Positions 33,654 to 41,977 of a stretch of DNA of 64,000 bases are shown piece by piece; within the stretch, counting starts at the first letter, position 1; the number at the start of each line of letters is the position of its first letter. The translations under genes were made by a program, and so were the position numbers. This stretch comes from Streptosporangium subroseum (GTDB lineage Bacteria; Actinomycetota; Actinomycetes; Streptosporangiales; Streptosporangiaceae), in NCBI RefSeq assembly GCF_900188345.1, contig NZ_FZOD01000048.1, forward strand, positions 1 through 64,000. Direction: 5' to 3'. Below the pieces are notes generated by a model, which saw only the letters and a list, made by a program, of their open reading frames with translations, ran no database searches and was not told where the DNA came from.

Positions 33654-35519
33654 TCAGCGTTCGGCCAGGACGATCACCGAGTCGTCGGGGCCGAGGTCGA
33701 GCGGTCGTGACTTGCTGGGATTGAGGACGACGCCGAAGTGCGGAGCCTCGTTCACCCGGTCCGCCAGGCGGTAGCCGATCGCGGTCTCGCCGCGACGGCG
33801 GGCCGCCTCGATCACCGAGGCGAAGCCGACCGGGGCTCCCGGGCGGACATAGAGGTTCGCCGGGCGAGGATAGATCTCCGAGCCGCGGGAGTCGAAGAGG
33901 TAGCCGAACACCTCGGCCAGATGCTGGTTCTCGGCGAGCTGGGCCAGGAGCAGGCCGATGACCGTGTCACTGATCACGATGTCGTCGGCCTGGGTGACCT
34001 CGGCCAGGCTCCGGTTGTTCTCGTCGTGCATCTCGCTCACGATCGAGTAGCGCTCGCCGAGTGACGTCTGCATGTCCCGCAGCTGCAGGAGGGTCATCAG
34101 GGTCCGGGTGTCGGCGTGGTCGGTGCCGTAGCGGTCGTCGGAGAGCACGATCACGTGCTGGTAGACGCCCAGGCCCAGGGACTCCAGCGCGTAGCGGTCG
34201 GAGGTGTCGCAGTCCTTGGCGTTCACCGTGAGGTTGACCAGCCCCTCGAAGCCGAACGCGGCGTCGGGGTGGTCGGAGGCGATGTCCAGGACGGAGCCGG
34301 GGGCGACGTATCCGTCGAGGTAGCGGACGATCTGGCGGCCCCTGCTGTTCCAGTTGAGGATCAGGGTCCGCTCCGTGCCCGGCTTGACGTGCTCGGCCGA
34401 GACGATCGCGTCCTCCTCGGCCCCGGGCGTGCCGGCGGCCAGATGGATCAGCGAGTCGTCATGCGCGATCACGATGATCTCGTCCGAGGGGGAGATCACG
34501 GTGTCCATGGGCGGGTTCAGCATGACCCCGCTGGCGCGGCGCAGGCCGATGACCGTGGCGGTCTGGTAGGCCGGGAGCGCCTCGCCGTACGTCATGCCGG
34601 TGAGGTCCGGGTCCGAGCGCAGGTAGATCTCGCCGTCGGTGAAGTTGAGCAGGTCCATGCAGACCACGGACATGCCCGACTGCCGGGAGGACTGGACGAT
34701 GAGCCGGGAGGCGGTGTCGTCGGAGTCGACCAGGTGGACGTCCGGGCCGCCGGCGAGGCGGGCGGCCGCCATGTTGGCGGTCGCGGCGATCGCGGCCACC
34801 ACCGGCGGGCGGTCGCCGGACCGCTTGGCCAGCGCGAGCAGCGTCTTGATGACGTGCGCGTCGGGGTCGTCGCCCTGCGGCGACAGGACGACCACGGAAC
34901 GGGCGCCGTCCAGGTTCATCAGCTTGAGGTCGGCCGGCTCGGTGGGCCGCCCGGTCCGGCAGACCAGCTTGGTCCTGCCGGTGTCGCCCACGTGCTGCCG
35001 GATGTCGTCCTCCATGGCGAGCTTGTCCTTGTCGGCCAGGATCGCGATGACCGACCCGCGGTCGCTCGCGTGTGCCTGGACCAGCTCGGTGACGATCGTG
35101 AAAACCTGCTCCGACCAGCCCAGGATCACGATGTGCCCGGTCTCGATGATCCGGGACTTGCCCTTGCGCAGCTGCTCGAACTTGCTCTTCAGCCCGTTGG
35201 AGAGCACACCGACGAGCGCGCTCACGATGAAGATCCCGCCCAGTGAGGCGGCGAACATCAACGCGATGAACGGGGCGCTCCCCGTGTCACTGGCGATCTT
35301 GCTCGGACTCAGCGTCCGCATCAGGGCCACCCACATCATGCCCATGACGCCGTGGTTCTTCGCCGCCTCGGACGGTGTCAGCCAGAGGCTCAGCAGCGTG
35401 ACCATCAGGATCAGACCCAGTGAGACCAGGGCGAGCCAGCCGATCAGCGCCACCGTGCCTCGCGACATCGTGTTGTCGAACCAGTAGCGCAGTCGTTCTC
35501 GGAACGTCGCCCTTGACAC
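33654..35519 (-). CDS. CASTOR/POLLUX-type ion channel protein
   Basis: A 621-aa protein. Membrane helices lie at about 20-45 and 90-112, with a pore-like segment between (MWVALMRTLSPSKIASDTGSAPF). Two cytoplasmic TrkA-N/RCK-type Rossmann modules follow: ETGHIVILGWSEQVFTIVTEL at about 125 and RTLILNWNSRGRQIVRYLDG mid-protein. This is the architecture of bacterial relatives of plant CASTOR/POLLUX channels, which conduct K+ or Ca2+ gated by RCK domains. GTG 35519 has AGGAGGT 7 bp upstream. The ion and ligand are unknown. Confidence 0.88.
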   Translation of the reverse strand: MSRATFRERLRYWFDNTMSRGTVALIGWLALVSLGLILMVTLLSLWLTPSEAAKNHGVMGMMWVALMRTLSPSKIASDTGSAPFIALMFAASLGGIFIVSALVGVLSNGLKSKFEQLRKGKSRIIETGHIVILGWSEQVFTIVTELVQAHASDRGSVIAILADKDKLAMEDDIRQHVGDTGRTKLVCRTGRPTEPADLKLMNLDGARSVVVLSPQGDDPDAHVIKTLLALAKRSGDRPPVVAAIAATANMAAARLAGGPDVHLVDSDDTASRLIVQSSRQSGMSVVCMDLLNFTDGEIYLRSDPDLTGMTYGEALPAYQTATVIGLRRASGVMLNPPMDTVISPSDEIIVIAHDDSLIHLAAGTPGAEEDAIVSAEHVKPGTERTLILNWNSRGRQIVRYLDGYVAPGSVLDIASDHPDAAFGFEGLVNLTVNAKDCDTSDRYALESLGLGVYQHVIVLSDDRYGTDHADTRTLMTLLQLRDMQTSLGERYSIVSEMHDENNRSLAEVTQADDIVISDTVIGLLLAQLAENQHLAEVFGYLFDSRGSEIYPRPANLYVRPGAPVGFASVIEAARRRGETAIGYRLADRVNEAPHFGVVLNPSKSRPLDLGPDDSVIVLAER

Positions 35520-35852
35520 CGAACACCTCCTGTAAGTGAACCTAGATCAACAATCTCACAAAAACGGCATGTCGATCTGGTGTTCGCACACCGGGGAGGC
35601 CCGTCGACCGGAGCGGCGGGGAGCGCGGCGGAGACCCGTCCGGAGGTGTGGCGGGACGGGGAGGGGTCCGGGCCTGCGGCGGGGCGGAGCTGGGCGGATC
35701 TTCGGCCGGCGGCGGAGCGGGACGGGCGGGTCCTCGGCCGGCGGCGGGAGGGTCACATCGGACATCCCTTATGTGTCATTACGTGAACGAACATTGTCAT
35801 GAGCCATGGCTCTCCCCTTTAATCGGACCTTGCGAAGATCGGATTAGAGACC
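35520..35852. other. divergent leader region before the ECF/SahH operon
   Basis: A 333-bp gap. The part 35595-35760 is a G-rich low-complexity run of GGCGG/GGGAC(G/C)GG units, probably an eroded repeat. The part 35760-35852 is AT-richer (CATTACGTGAACGAACATTGTC) and should hold the operon promoter. ATCGGA occurs twice 18 bp apart (about 35821 and 35839) just before the start. No riboswitch fold was identifiable by eye. Confidence 0.45.
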
Positions 35853-36452
35853 ATGAGCGACGGACACCGTCGGGCACAGACCGTTATCCAGAATATTTTG
35901 CGCCTCACCAACCTGCTGATGGCGGGCAAGCGGGTGGCCGTCCTCGGGCACGAACCCGAGCTGGCCGCCCGCCTCCGTGCCATGGGCGCGCAGACCCTCG
36001 TGACCGACCCGGCGGGCGCGCTCCACGGCCACCGGGTGCTGCCGGCCGAGAGGGCGCTGCCGGTCGCCGATCTGGTGGTCGGGGCGAAGAGAGAGCACCT
36101 GGGCCTCCTGCGGGACGGCGCGATCCTGGCGACCGCGGAACCGTCCGCCGATCTGTTCGCCGTGCCCGCGGGGACGACCGCGGAGCCCTCCGCCGAGCTG
36201 CTCGCCGTGCCTGCGGAGCCGTTCGCGGGGCCGGTGGGGACGAGGGTCCGTGACGGGATCACCGCGTACAGGCTGGACGCCGACCGCGAGGTGTTCGTGC
36301 TGGACGGCGCGTACGGGCCGAACCACGGTCACGAGGCCTCCGTGCCGGACGGTGCGTACGGGCCGGACCACGGTCACGAGGTCTCCGTGCCGGACGGTGC
36401 GTACGGGCCGGAGCACGGCCGCGAGGCGTCCGTGCTGGACCGCGCGTGTTAG
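35853..36452 (+). CDS. orphan SahH-like Rossmann-domain protein
   Basis: A 199-aa protein. Its first ~100 residues align with the NAD-binding half of S-adenosylhomocysteine hydrolase: QTVIQNILRLTNLLMAGKRV, then LRAMGAQTLVTDP and LLRDGAILAT. The dinucleotide loop that should read GxGxxG is GHEPEL, so NAD binding is doubtful, and no substrate-binding half is present. The rest is made of two sets of 15-residue repeats ending in DGAYGP-HGHE units. It is first of six coupled genes and overlaps the SahH-like gene by 7 nt. It could be a regulatory or structural partner of that enzyme, or a decaying paralogue. Confidence 0.65.
   Translation: MSDGHRRAQTVIQNILRLTNLLMAGKRVAVLGHEPELAARLRAMGAQTLVTDPAGALHGHRVLPAERALPVADLVVGAKREHLGLLRDGAILATAEPSADLFAVPAGTTAEPSAELLAVPAEPFAGPVGTRVRDGITAYRLDADREVFVLDGAYGPNHGHEASVPDGAYGPDHGHEVSVPDGAYGPEHGREASVLDRAC
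36132..36221. repeat. two 45-bp in-frame repeats (AEPSA type)
   Basis: Copies 36132-36176 and 36177-36221 encode TAEPSADLFAVPAGT and TAEPSAELLAVPAEP. They are diverged but clearly duplicated and stay in frame. Confidence 0.75.
36300..36434. repeat. three 45-bp in-frame tandem repeats (DGAYGP type)
   Basis: Copies begin at 36300, 36345 and 36390, each encoding a DGAYGP-HG-E-SV unit of 15 residues. They form the C-terminal end of the orphan SahH-like protein. The unit length equals that of the unrelated repeat in the LysR gene. Confidence 0.9.
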
Positions 36453-37606
36453 CCGGAATCAGGGATCCCTCGCTCCGGGCGCGCGGACTGGAGAAGATCT
36501 CCTGGGCGCGGCGCTTCATGCCGGTGCTCGACACGATCGCCGGGCAGCTCGACCTGACCGGGCGCAGGGTCGGCCTGGTGCTCATGCTGGAGCCCAAGAC
36601 CGCGAACCTCGCGCTGACGCTCAGGGACGCCGGGGCAGACGTGATCGTGACCTGCCCGGCGAGCGAGGTCGCCGACGACGTGGCCGCCGCCCTCGCGCAC
36701 GCGGGCGTCACCGTGCTCGCCCGCTCCGACGCCTCGCCCGCCGACGACAGGGACTTCGCGCTGCGCATGCTCCGCGAGGGGCTGGACGTGCTGGTCGACG
36801 ACGGGTCCAGGGTCGTACGGCTGGCGCACGCGGAGAATCTCCTGGACGGGCTCGTCGGAGCCGCGGAGGAGACGACCAGCGGGCTGCGTCCCCTGCGGGT
36901 GATGGAGGACCGGGGCGAGCTGCGGATCCCGGTGCTGGCCGTCAACGACGCCCGCTCGAAATACCTGTTCGACAACGTGCACGGGACCGGCCAGTCCTGC
37001 GTGATGGCCGCACTCGACCTCACCGGCCTCCAGCTCGCCGGCGAGGTCTGCGTGGTCGCGGGCTACGGGTACGTGGGCCAGGGGGTGGCCCGCTACGCCA
37101 GGGCGCTCGGCGCCCGGGTCGTCGTGAGCGAGGTGGAGCCGTTCGCCGCGCTCCGCGCCCACCACGAGGGGTACGAGGTCCTGCCGCTCCTCGACGCCTG
37201 CCCGGAGGCGGGCCTGGTGTTCTCCGCGACCGGCGTCGCGCACACGATCACCGGCGAGCACCTGCGGGCCATGAGGCCCGGTGCCGTGGTGGCCGTCGCC
37301 GGAGGCGTGCCGGACGAGGTCGAGACCGGCGACGTGCCGCCGGGCGTCACCGTACTGGCCGAGGGGGAGTGCGTGAACTGCGCCGCGGCCGAGGGGAACC
37401 CGATCGAGATCATGGATCTCTCGCTGGCCGTGCAGGCGCTCGCGGTGGAGCACCTCGTCCGGCGGGGCCACGCGATGGCGCACGCGGTCCACCTCATGCC
37501 CGCGGAGCTGGACGAGCGGGTCGCCCGGCTCAAGCTGCGCGCGCTGGGGATCGGCCTCGACACACCGTCCGCACGGCAGCGAGAGTTCCTGGGAAGTGGC
37601 CTGTGA
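36446..37606 (+). CDS. divergent S-adenosylhomocysteine hydrolase homologue
   Basis: A 386-aa protein colinear with SahH. The substrate half has SWARRFMPVL, LEPKTANLALTL, VDDG (118-120), EETTSG (141-146) and VNDARSKYLFDN (166-177). The NAD half has an intact AGYGYVGQG (205-213) and VVSEVEP. Retained active-site equivalents are Asp118/119, Glu142, Asn167, Lys172, Asp176 and Asn177. Replaced are the catalytic histidines: His55 is Met48, His301 is Gly286/287 and His353 is Asn318; Cys195 is Thr181. The C terminus stops before the KPDHYRY tail. So it keeps ribose-oxidation residues but has altered chemistry or substrate. Coupled to the ATPase gene by a GTGA overlap. Confidence 0.82.
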   Translation: MLAGIRDPSLRARGLEKISWARRFMPVLDTIAGQLDLTGRRVGLVLMLEPKTANLALTLRDAGADVIVTCPASEVADDVAAALAHAGVTVLARSDASPADDRDFALRMLREGLDVLVDDGSRVVRLAHAENLLDGLVGAAEETTSGLRPLRVMEDRGELRIPVLAVNDARSKYLFDNVHGTGQSCVMAALDLTGLQLAGEVCVVAGYGYVGQGVARYARALGARVVVSEVEPFAALRAHHEGYEVLPLLDACPEAGLVFSATGVAHTITGEHLRAMRPGAVVAVAGGVPDEVETGDVPPGVTVLAEGECVNCAAAEGNPIEIMDLSLAVQALAVEHLVRRGHAMAHAVHLMPAELDERVARLKLRALGIGLDTPSARQREFLGSGL

Positions 37607-39297
37607 CCATCAAGCTCCGCGGCGCCTCGGTCCGCTACCACTCCACCGGCCGGCAGGTGCTCGCAGGGGTGGACCTCGCCGTGGGTCCCGGGGACCTCGC
37701 GCTGGTCAGCGGGCCCTCCGGCGGCGGCAAGAGCACCCTGCTCCGGCTGCTCAACGGGCTCATCCCGCACGCCTACCGCGCCGAGGTGACCGGTGAGGTC
37801 CTGGTCGGCGGGCGGCCGGTGGCCGAGCAGACCATCAGGGAGCTGTCCACCGTCGTCGGCACGCTGCTCCAGGATCCCAGCAAGCAGATCGTCGGCACCA
37901 CCGTCGACACCGAGCTGGCCTTCGGCCCGGAGAACCTGGGGCTGACCCGCGCGGAGATCCGCCGCCGGATCGGCGAGGTGGTCGAGCGGGTGGGCATCCG
38001 GCACCTGCTCGGCCGGGCCACCGCCCAGCTGAGCGGCGGCGAGCTGCAGATGGTCGCATTCGCCGGCGTGCTGGTGATGCGGCCCCGGATCGTCGTGGTG
38101 GACGAGCCGCTCGCGAACCTCGACCTGGAGGCGAGCCTGCGCCTCATGCGGGAGCTGCGCCGGTTCGTCGACGAGGGCGGGGCGGCCGTGGTCGTCGAGC
38201 ACCGGGTCGAGGAGATCCTGGAGTTCGCACCCACGCAGGTCCTCTATGTGGAGGGCGGGCGGAGCAGCTACGCGGGGGACGTGGACGGTTTCCTCGCGAC
38301 CGCGCCCGTGGCCCACGTGAAGCTCCCGTTCGGGACGCTCGTGGCCAGGGCCGCGGAGCTGCCCCCCGCCCCCGGCCTGCCCCGTGGAGAGATCACGCCC
38401 GCCTCCGGCGGCACGCCTCCCGCGAAGGGACCCGCCTCCGCACGGCCGGACCCGCGGCTGGACTACCGGCGGGTCACGCTGGGGTACGGCGAGCGGAACG
38501 TGCTGGAGGACGTGGACCTGGCGCTCGGAACCCACCAGCGGGTCGCGATCCTCGGAAGGAACGGGGCGGGGAAGTCCACCCTGCTGCGTGCCGCCGTACG
38601 GCTCCTCGAACCTCTGCGCGGCACGGTCCACGTGGACGGAGCGCCGATCGTCGAGCGCTCGACCCGGGATCTGGCCACCACCTTCGGATACGTCTTCCAG
38701 AACCCCGGCCAGGCGCTGTTCTGCGCGACGGTCGCCGATGAGCTGGCCTTCGGGCCCCGCAATCTCCGCTGGTCCGCCGCCGAGATCGAGCGGGTGTCGG
38801 GGGAGGTGCTGCGCGCGATGCTCCTCGACGACGAGGACGACATCATGAACCGTTCGCCACGCACGCTCTCCTTCGGCCAGCAGCGCCGGCTCACCGTCGC
38901 CCTGGCCCTGGCCATGCGGCCTCGCACGCTCATCCTCGACGAGCCCACCGCGGGTCAGGACCTGCACACCACGACCCTGTTCATGCGGCAGGTCCTGGCC
39001 GCCACCGAGAGCGTCTACTTCATCACCCACGACGTCGACCTGGCGCTGACCTCCGCCGACCGGATCGTCGTCGTCGACGGAGGCCGGATCGTCGCCGACA
39101 TGTCGCCTGCCGAGCTCGCCGGCAGCGCGGACGTGTGGACGCGCGCCGGGCTCCGTCAGACCAGCCTGGTCCGGGCCATCCGCGACCACCTGCACGGCCG
39201 TAACGGCCTTCACGGCGCGGGAGGGATTCCCCACCCGTTCGACCTCGCGCGCTTCGTCTCCCACCAGTCCCACCAGGAAGGAAACCCCCCATCATGA
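37603..39297 (+). CDS. ECF transporter fused A1-A2 ATPase
   Basis: A 564-aa protein with two ABC ATPase domains in one chain, the energising part of an energy-coupling-factor importer. Domain 1 has Walker A GPSGGGKST, signature LSGGE and Walker B RIVVVDEPL; domain 2 (from about 285) has GRNGAGKST, LSFGQ and TLILDEPT. A Pro/Ala linker joins them at about 260-285. GTG 37603 overlaps the SahH-like stop (GTGA), and its own stop overlaps the S-component ATG (ATGA). Fused A units are usual in actinobacterial ECF systems with a dedicated S component. Confidence 0.93.
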   Translation: MTIKLRGASVRYHSTGRQVLAGVDLAVGPGDLALVSGPSGGGKSTLLRLLNGLIPHAYRAEVTGEVLVGGRPVAEQTIRELSTVVGTLLQDPSKQIVGTTVDTELAFGPENLGLTRAEIRRRIGEVVERVGIRHLLGRATAQLSGGELQMVAFAGVLVMRPRIVVVDEPLANLDLEASLRLMRELRRFVDEGGAAVVVEHRVEEILEFAPTQVLYVEGGRSSYAGDVDGFLATAPVAHVKLPFGTLVARAAELPPAPGLPRGEITPASGGTPPAKGPASARPDPRLDYRRVTLGYGERNVLEDVDLALGTHQRVAILGRNGAGKSTLLRAAVRLLEPLRGTVHVDGAPIVERSTRDLATTFGYVFQNPGQALFCATVADELAFGPRNLRWSAAEIERVSGEVLRAMLLDDEDDIMNRSPRTLSFGQQRRLTVALALAMRPRTLILDEPTAGQDLHTTTLFMRQVLAATESVYFITHDVDLALTSADRIVVVDGGRIVADMSPAELAGSADVWTRAGLRQTSLVRAIRDHLHGRNGLHGAGGIPHPFDLARFVSHQSHQEGNPPS

Positions 39298-39860
39298 GCA
39301 CCGGGGCCTTATCGCAGCAGCACTCCCCATGGTCGATCAACTCTAGGACGGTGGTGTTCGGCGCCGTCGGCGCCGCGCTCTACGCGGTGCTCGGCCTGTT
39401 CAGCTTCCTCATCCCCGGCACCCAGAGCGTCACGGTCCGGCCCGCGTTCGCGATCGTGCCGTTCTTCGGCAAGCGCTTCGGCGTCATCGCGGGCTTCTTC
39501 GTCGGCTTCGTCGGCAACGTCATCATCGACCTCCTCCAGGGCTCCGGCCTGCAGTACTGGAACTGGAGCGTGGCCAACGGACTGGTCGGCGCCATCGCCG
39601 CGCTGATCTTCGCCGCGATCCCGCCCATCTCCAACGAGGCGGTGCGTCACATCGTCACCGCGCTCGGCGCCCTCGTCGCGACCGCGCTCGGGCTCCTCTT
39701 TGTCATCACCGACATCTGGTTCCAGGAGGGCGTCGACTTCAACGTCTTCCTGACCCTGAACTATCTCCCCGCGCTGCTGGCCAACGGCATCGCGGTCGTC
39801 ATCCTCGTCCCGGTGCTGGACGCGGCCTGGGAGCCTCTCGCCAAGCGGGCGGGCCTGTAA
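39294..39860 (+). CDS. ECF transporter substrate-binding S component
   Basis: A 188-aa membrane protein with five or six helices. N-terminal SRTVVFGAVGAALYAVLGLF carries the alanine-rich helix 1 that docks on EcfT; PAFAIVPFFGKRFGVIAGFFVGFVGNVIIDLL is typical of S components. The substrate cannot be read from sequence; operon partners (SahH-like enzyme, nucleoside-type amidohydrolase) suggest an adenosine-derived or similar nucleoside compound. Overlaps the ATPase gene by 4 nt and precedes ecfT by 3 nt. Confidence 0.85.
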   Translation: MSTGALSQQHSPWSINSRTVVFGAVGAALYAVLGLFSFLIPGTQSVTVRPAFAIVPFFGKRFGVIAGFFVGFVGNVIIDLLQGSGLQYWNWSVANGLVGAIAALIFAAIPPISNEAVRHIVTALGALVATALGLLFVITDIWFQEGVDFNVFLTLNYLPALLANGIAVVILVPVLDAAWEPLAKRAGL

Positions 39861-39863
39861 GCG

Positions 39864-40682
39864 ATGGACATCACGCCACGGTATCTGGGTTCGGGGTCCT
39901 TTCTCGGGCGCCGTGACCCACGGCTGCTCCTGCTGGTCCCGGTGCTCTATCTCGTGGCGGTGGCGAACGTGGCCGACGTCCGCGGCATGCTGCTCTGCAC
40001 CGCGGTCGCCTGGCTGTACTACCTCGCCGCGGGCATTCCGTGGCGCGAGGTCAGGGCGAACTGGGCACTGCTGCTCACCTTCACCCTGATCCTGGTCGTG
40101 GTGAACAGCGTCGTCACCGGAGCGGACACCCGCGCGGGAACCGGTCCGGCGCTGTTCACCATCCCGGTCACCGGGACCGAGATGACCTGGACCACGCTGT
40201 CGTACGCGGTGACCACGCTGCTCCGCTACATCTCGCTCAGCATGGTCAGCTTCCCCGTGGCCTTCAACATCGCGCCCAGCGACCTCGGGACCGCCCTCGC
40301 CCGCCTGCGCCTGTCGCAGCGCCTCGCCTACGGCGTGGACCTGACCTTCAGGTTCCTGCCGTCCACCGCCGCCGCGCTGCGCGAGACCGTCGACGCCCAG
40401 CGGGTCCGCGGCTACGAGCACAGCCGCAGCCGCAACCCGTTCAGGAAGCTCCTCTCGCTGAGACCCGTCGTGGTCCCGGTGACGGTGAACGCGCTGATCG
40501 ACGCCGAGGACACCGTCAACGCCATGGACCTGCGCGGCTTCGGCGCCAAGCACCGCACCTGGATGCGCGAACTCGCCTTCGGCCGTACGGACTACCTGGT
40601 CCTGGCAGGCTTCGCGGTGCTCGCCGGGGCGATGACCGCGACCAAGATCCTCGGCCCGTTCGGAGAGGTGTGGACGCCGTGA
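39864..40682 (+). CDS. ECF transporter transmembrane T component
   Basis: A 272-aa EcfT protein. Hydrophobic helices lie at about 20-60, 68-85, 110-135 and 240-262. Two cytoplasmic coupling helices carry the xRG motifs that engage the ATPases: DAQRVRGYEH and NAMDLRGFGAK. It completes an A1A2-S-T transporter encoded in order. Its stop overlaps the amidohydrolase GTG (GTGA). Confidence 0.92.
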   Translation: MDITPRYLGSGSFLGRRDPRLLLLVPVLYLVAVANVADVRGMLLCTAVAWLYYLAAGIPWREVRANWALLLTFTLILVVVNSVVTGADTRAGTGPALFTIPVTGTEMTWTTLSYAVTTLLRYISLSMVSFPVAFNIAPSDLGTALARLRLSQRLAYGVDLTFRFLPSTAAALRETVDAQRVRGYEHSRSRNPFRKLLSLRPVVVPVTVNALIDAEDTVNAMDLRGFGAKHRTWMRELAFGRTDYLVLAGFAVLAGAMTATKILGPFGEVWTP

Positions 40683-41959
40683 TCCACTCCGCACCGCTGA
40701 TCCTTCCGGTCAGCGCCCCCTTCATCCGCGACGGCGCCCTGGTCGTACGGCACGGCCGGGTCATCGCGGCCGGCCCGCGCAGGGAGATCATGGCCGAGTG
40801 GCAGGGGGAGGAGGAGACCCGCTGGGACGGGGTGATGGTCGCCGGTCTGGTCAACGCCCACACGCACCTGCAGTACACGTACATGGCCAAGGTGGGCCGG
40901 CAGCGCTACGCCTCCCTGGAGGAGTGGTCCACGGCCTTCGACGAGGTCTACTTCGGCGCCCCGATCGACTGGGCGGCCAGTGCCCGGGACGGCGCCCGGC
41001 AGGCGTTGCGGTACGGGACGACCTCGGCCGCCGACGTCGTCACCGACCTCGAGGCCCTGGGCGCGCTGCGGGACGCCGGCCTCGGCGGCCTGCCGTACCT
41101 GGAGGTGCTCGGCGACACCGACGAGAGCTGGGCCGCGTCGGGGCGGGAACGGTTCGCCGCCCTGCTACGGGATGCCGGGCAGCCGGTGGGGATCTCGCCG
41201 CACGCGCCGTACACCCTGGACACCGGGGTGCTCGGGGACGTCACCGGGCTCGCCCACGAACTGGGTCTGCGCCTGCACGTCCACCTCGCGGAGGGCGAGC
41301 ACGAGCGGGAGTACACGGTCTCGGGGACCGGACCGCTGGCCCTGCTGGTCAGGGAGCTGGGATTCGACTTCGCCGTCCTGCGCGAGGGGGGCACCGGTCT
41401 CGGCCCGACGGCGCTCCTCGGCAAGCTGGGCATGCTGGGGCCCGGGTGCCACGTCGCGCACGGCGTCCACCTCGACGCCGACGACCGGGCTCTGCTCCGC
41501 GCGCGGGACACCGTCGTCGCGCTCTGCCCCCGCTCCAACCAGACGCTCGGCATGGAGGGCCCCGACGTGGCCGCGCTGCTCACCGAGGGCAACCTCGTCG
41601 CGGTCGGCACGGACTCGCTCTCCTCCTCCCCGTCGCTGGACGTGCTGGCGGACGTGGCGGTGCTGCGCGATCTCGCAGTACGGCAGGGCTACCTGGCCGC
41701 GGACCTGGACCGCAGACTGGTCGAGGCCGCGACGCTGGGCGGGGCCCACGCCCTGGGAATCGAAGGAGGTCTCGGACCCGGCGGGCCCGCCGATTTCGCG
41801 ATCTTCGACGTTCCGGTGGGGGTGGAGCCGTACCGGACCCTGATCGAGGAGGGGCCCGGACGGTGCCTCGCGACGATCATCGGCGGAGAAGTGATCTGGG
41901 ATTCCCGGACGCCACCCGCTACTGACTGTTATTCTGCGATCTTTCGCGATATTTACTGA
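40679..41959 (+). CDS. amidohydrolase, SAH/MTA/8-oxoguanine deaminase-like
   Basis: A 426-aa metal-dependent amidohydrolase of the ATZ/TRZ/MtaD group. Metal and catalytic residues are NAHTH (His61, His63), PHAPYTL (His175), HLAEGEHE (His202, Glu205), AHGVHLD (His261/264) and the final Asp in GTDSLSSSPSLD (Asp312). Relatives deaminate S-adenosylhomocysteine, 5'-methylthioadenosine, 5'-deoxyadenosine, guanine derivatives or s-triazines. Its place after an ECF importer and SahH-like genes favours a purine nucleoside substrate such as SAH. Last gene of the operon; the stop lies 18 bp before the next gene. Confidence 0.85.
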   Translation: MIHSAPLILPVSAPFIRDGALVVRHGRVIAAGPRREIMAEWQGEEETRWDGVMVAGLVNAHTHLQYTYMAKVGRQRYASLEEWSTAFDEVYFGAPIDWAASARDGARQALRYGTTSAADVVTDLEALGALRDAGLGGLPYLEVLGDTDESWAASGRERFAALLRDAGQPVGISPHAPYTLDTGVLGDVTGLAHELGLRLHVHLAEGEHEREYTVSGTGPLALLVRELGFDFAVLREGGTGLGPTALLGKLGMLGPGCHVAHGVHLDADDRALLRARDTVVALCPRSNQTLGMEGPDVAALLTEGNLVAVGTDSLSSSPSLDVLADVAVLRDLAVRQGYLAADLDRRLVEAATLGGAHALGIEGGLGPGGPADFAIFDVPVGVEPYRTLIEEGPGRCLATIIGGEVIWDSRTPPATDCYSAIFRDIY

Positions 41960-41977
41960 TATTGCAGGCACGGAGAT

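Noticed and set aside
35520..35852. Riboswitch (SAH or adenine class) before the ECF/SahH operon
   Set aside because: No recognisable conserved core or pseudoknot arms found by eye; only a weak TAATC/GATTA pairing near the start codon. A covariance search (Infernal against Rfam) would decide.
36250..37602. Plus-strand frame extending the ECF ATPase upstream by 451 codons
   Set aside because: It overlaps the SahH-like gene in another frame; the ATPase domain begins at GTG 37603 with a GTGA overlap, and the upstream part is Arg/Gly-rich noise.
37093..39273. 726-codon minus-strand open frame
   Set aside because: Opposite the ECF ATPase gene with two complete ABC domains.
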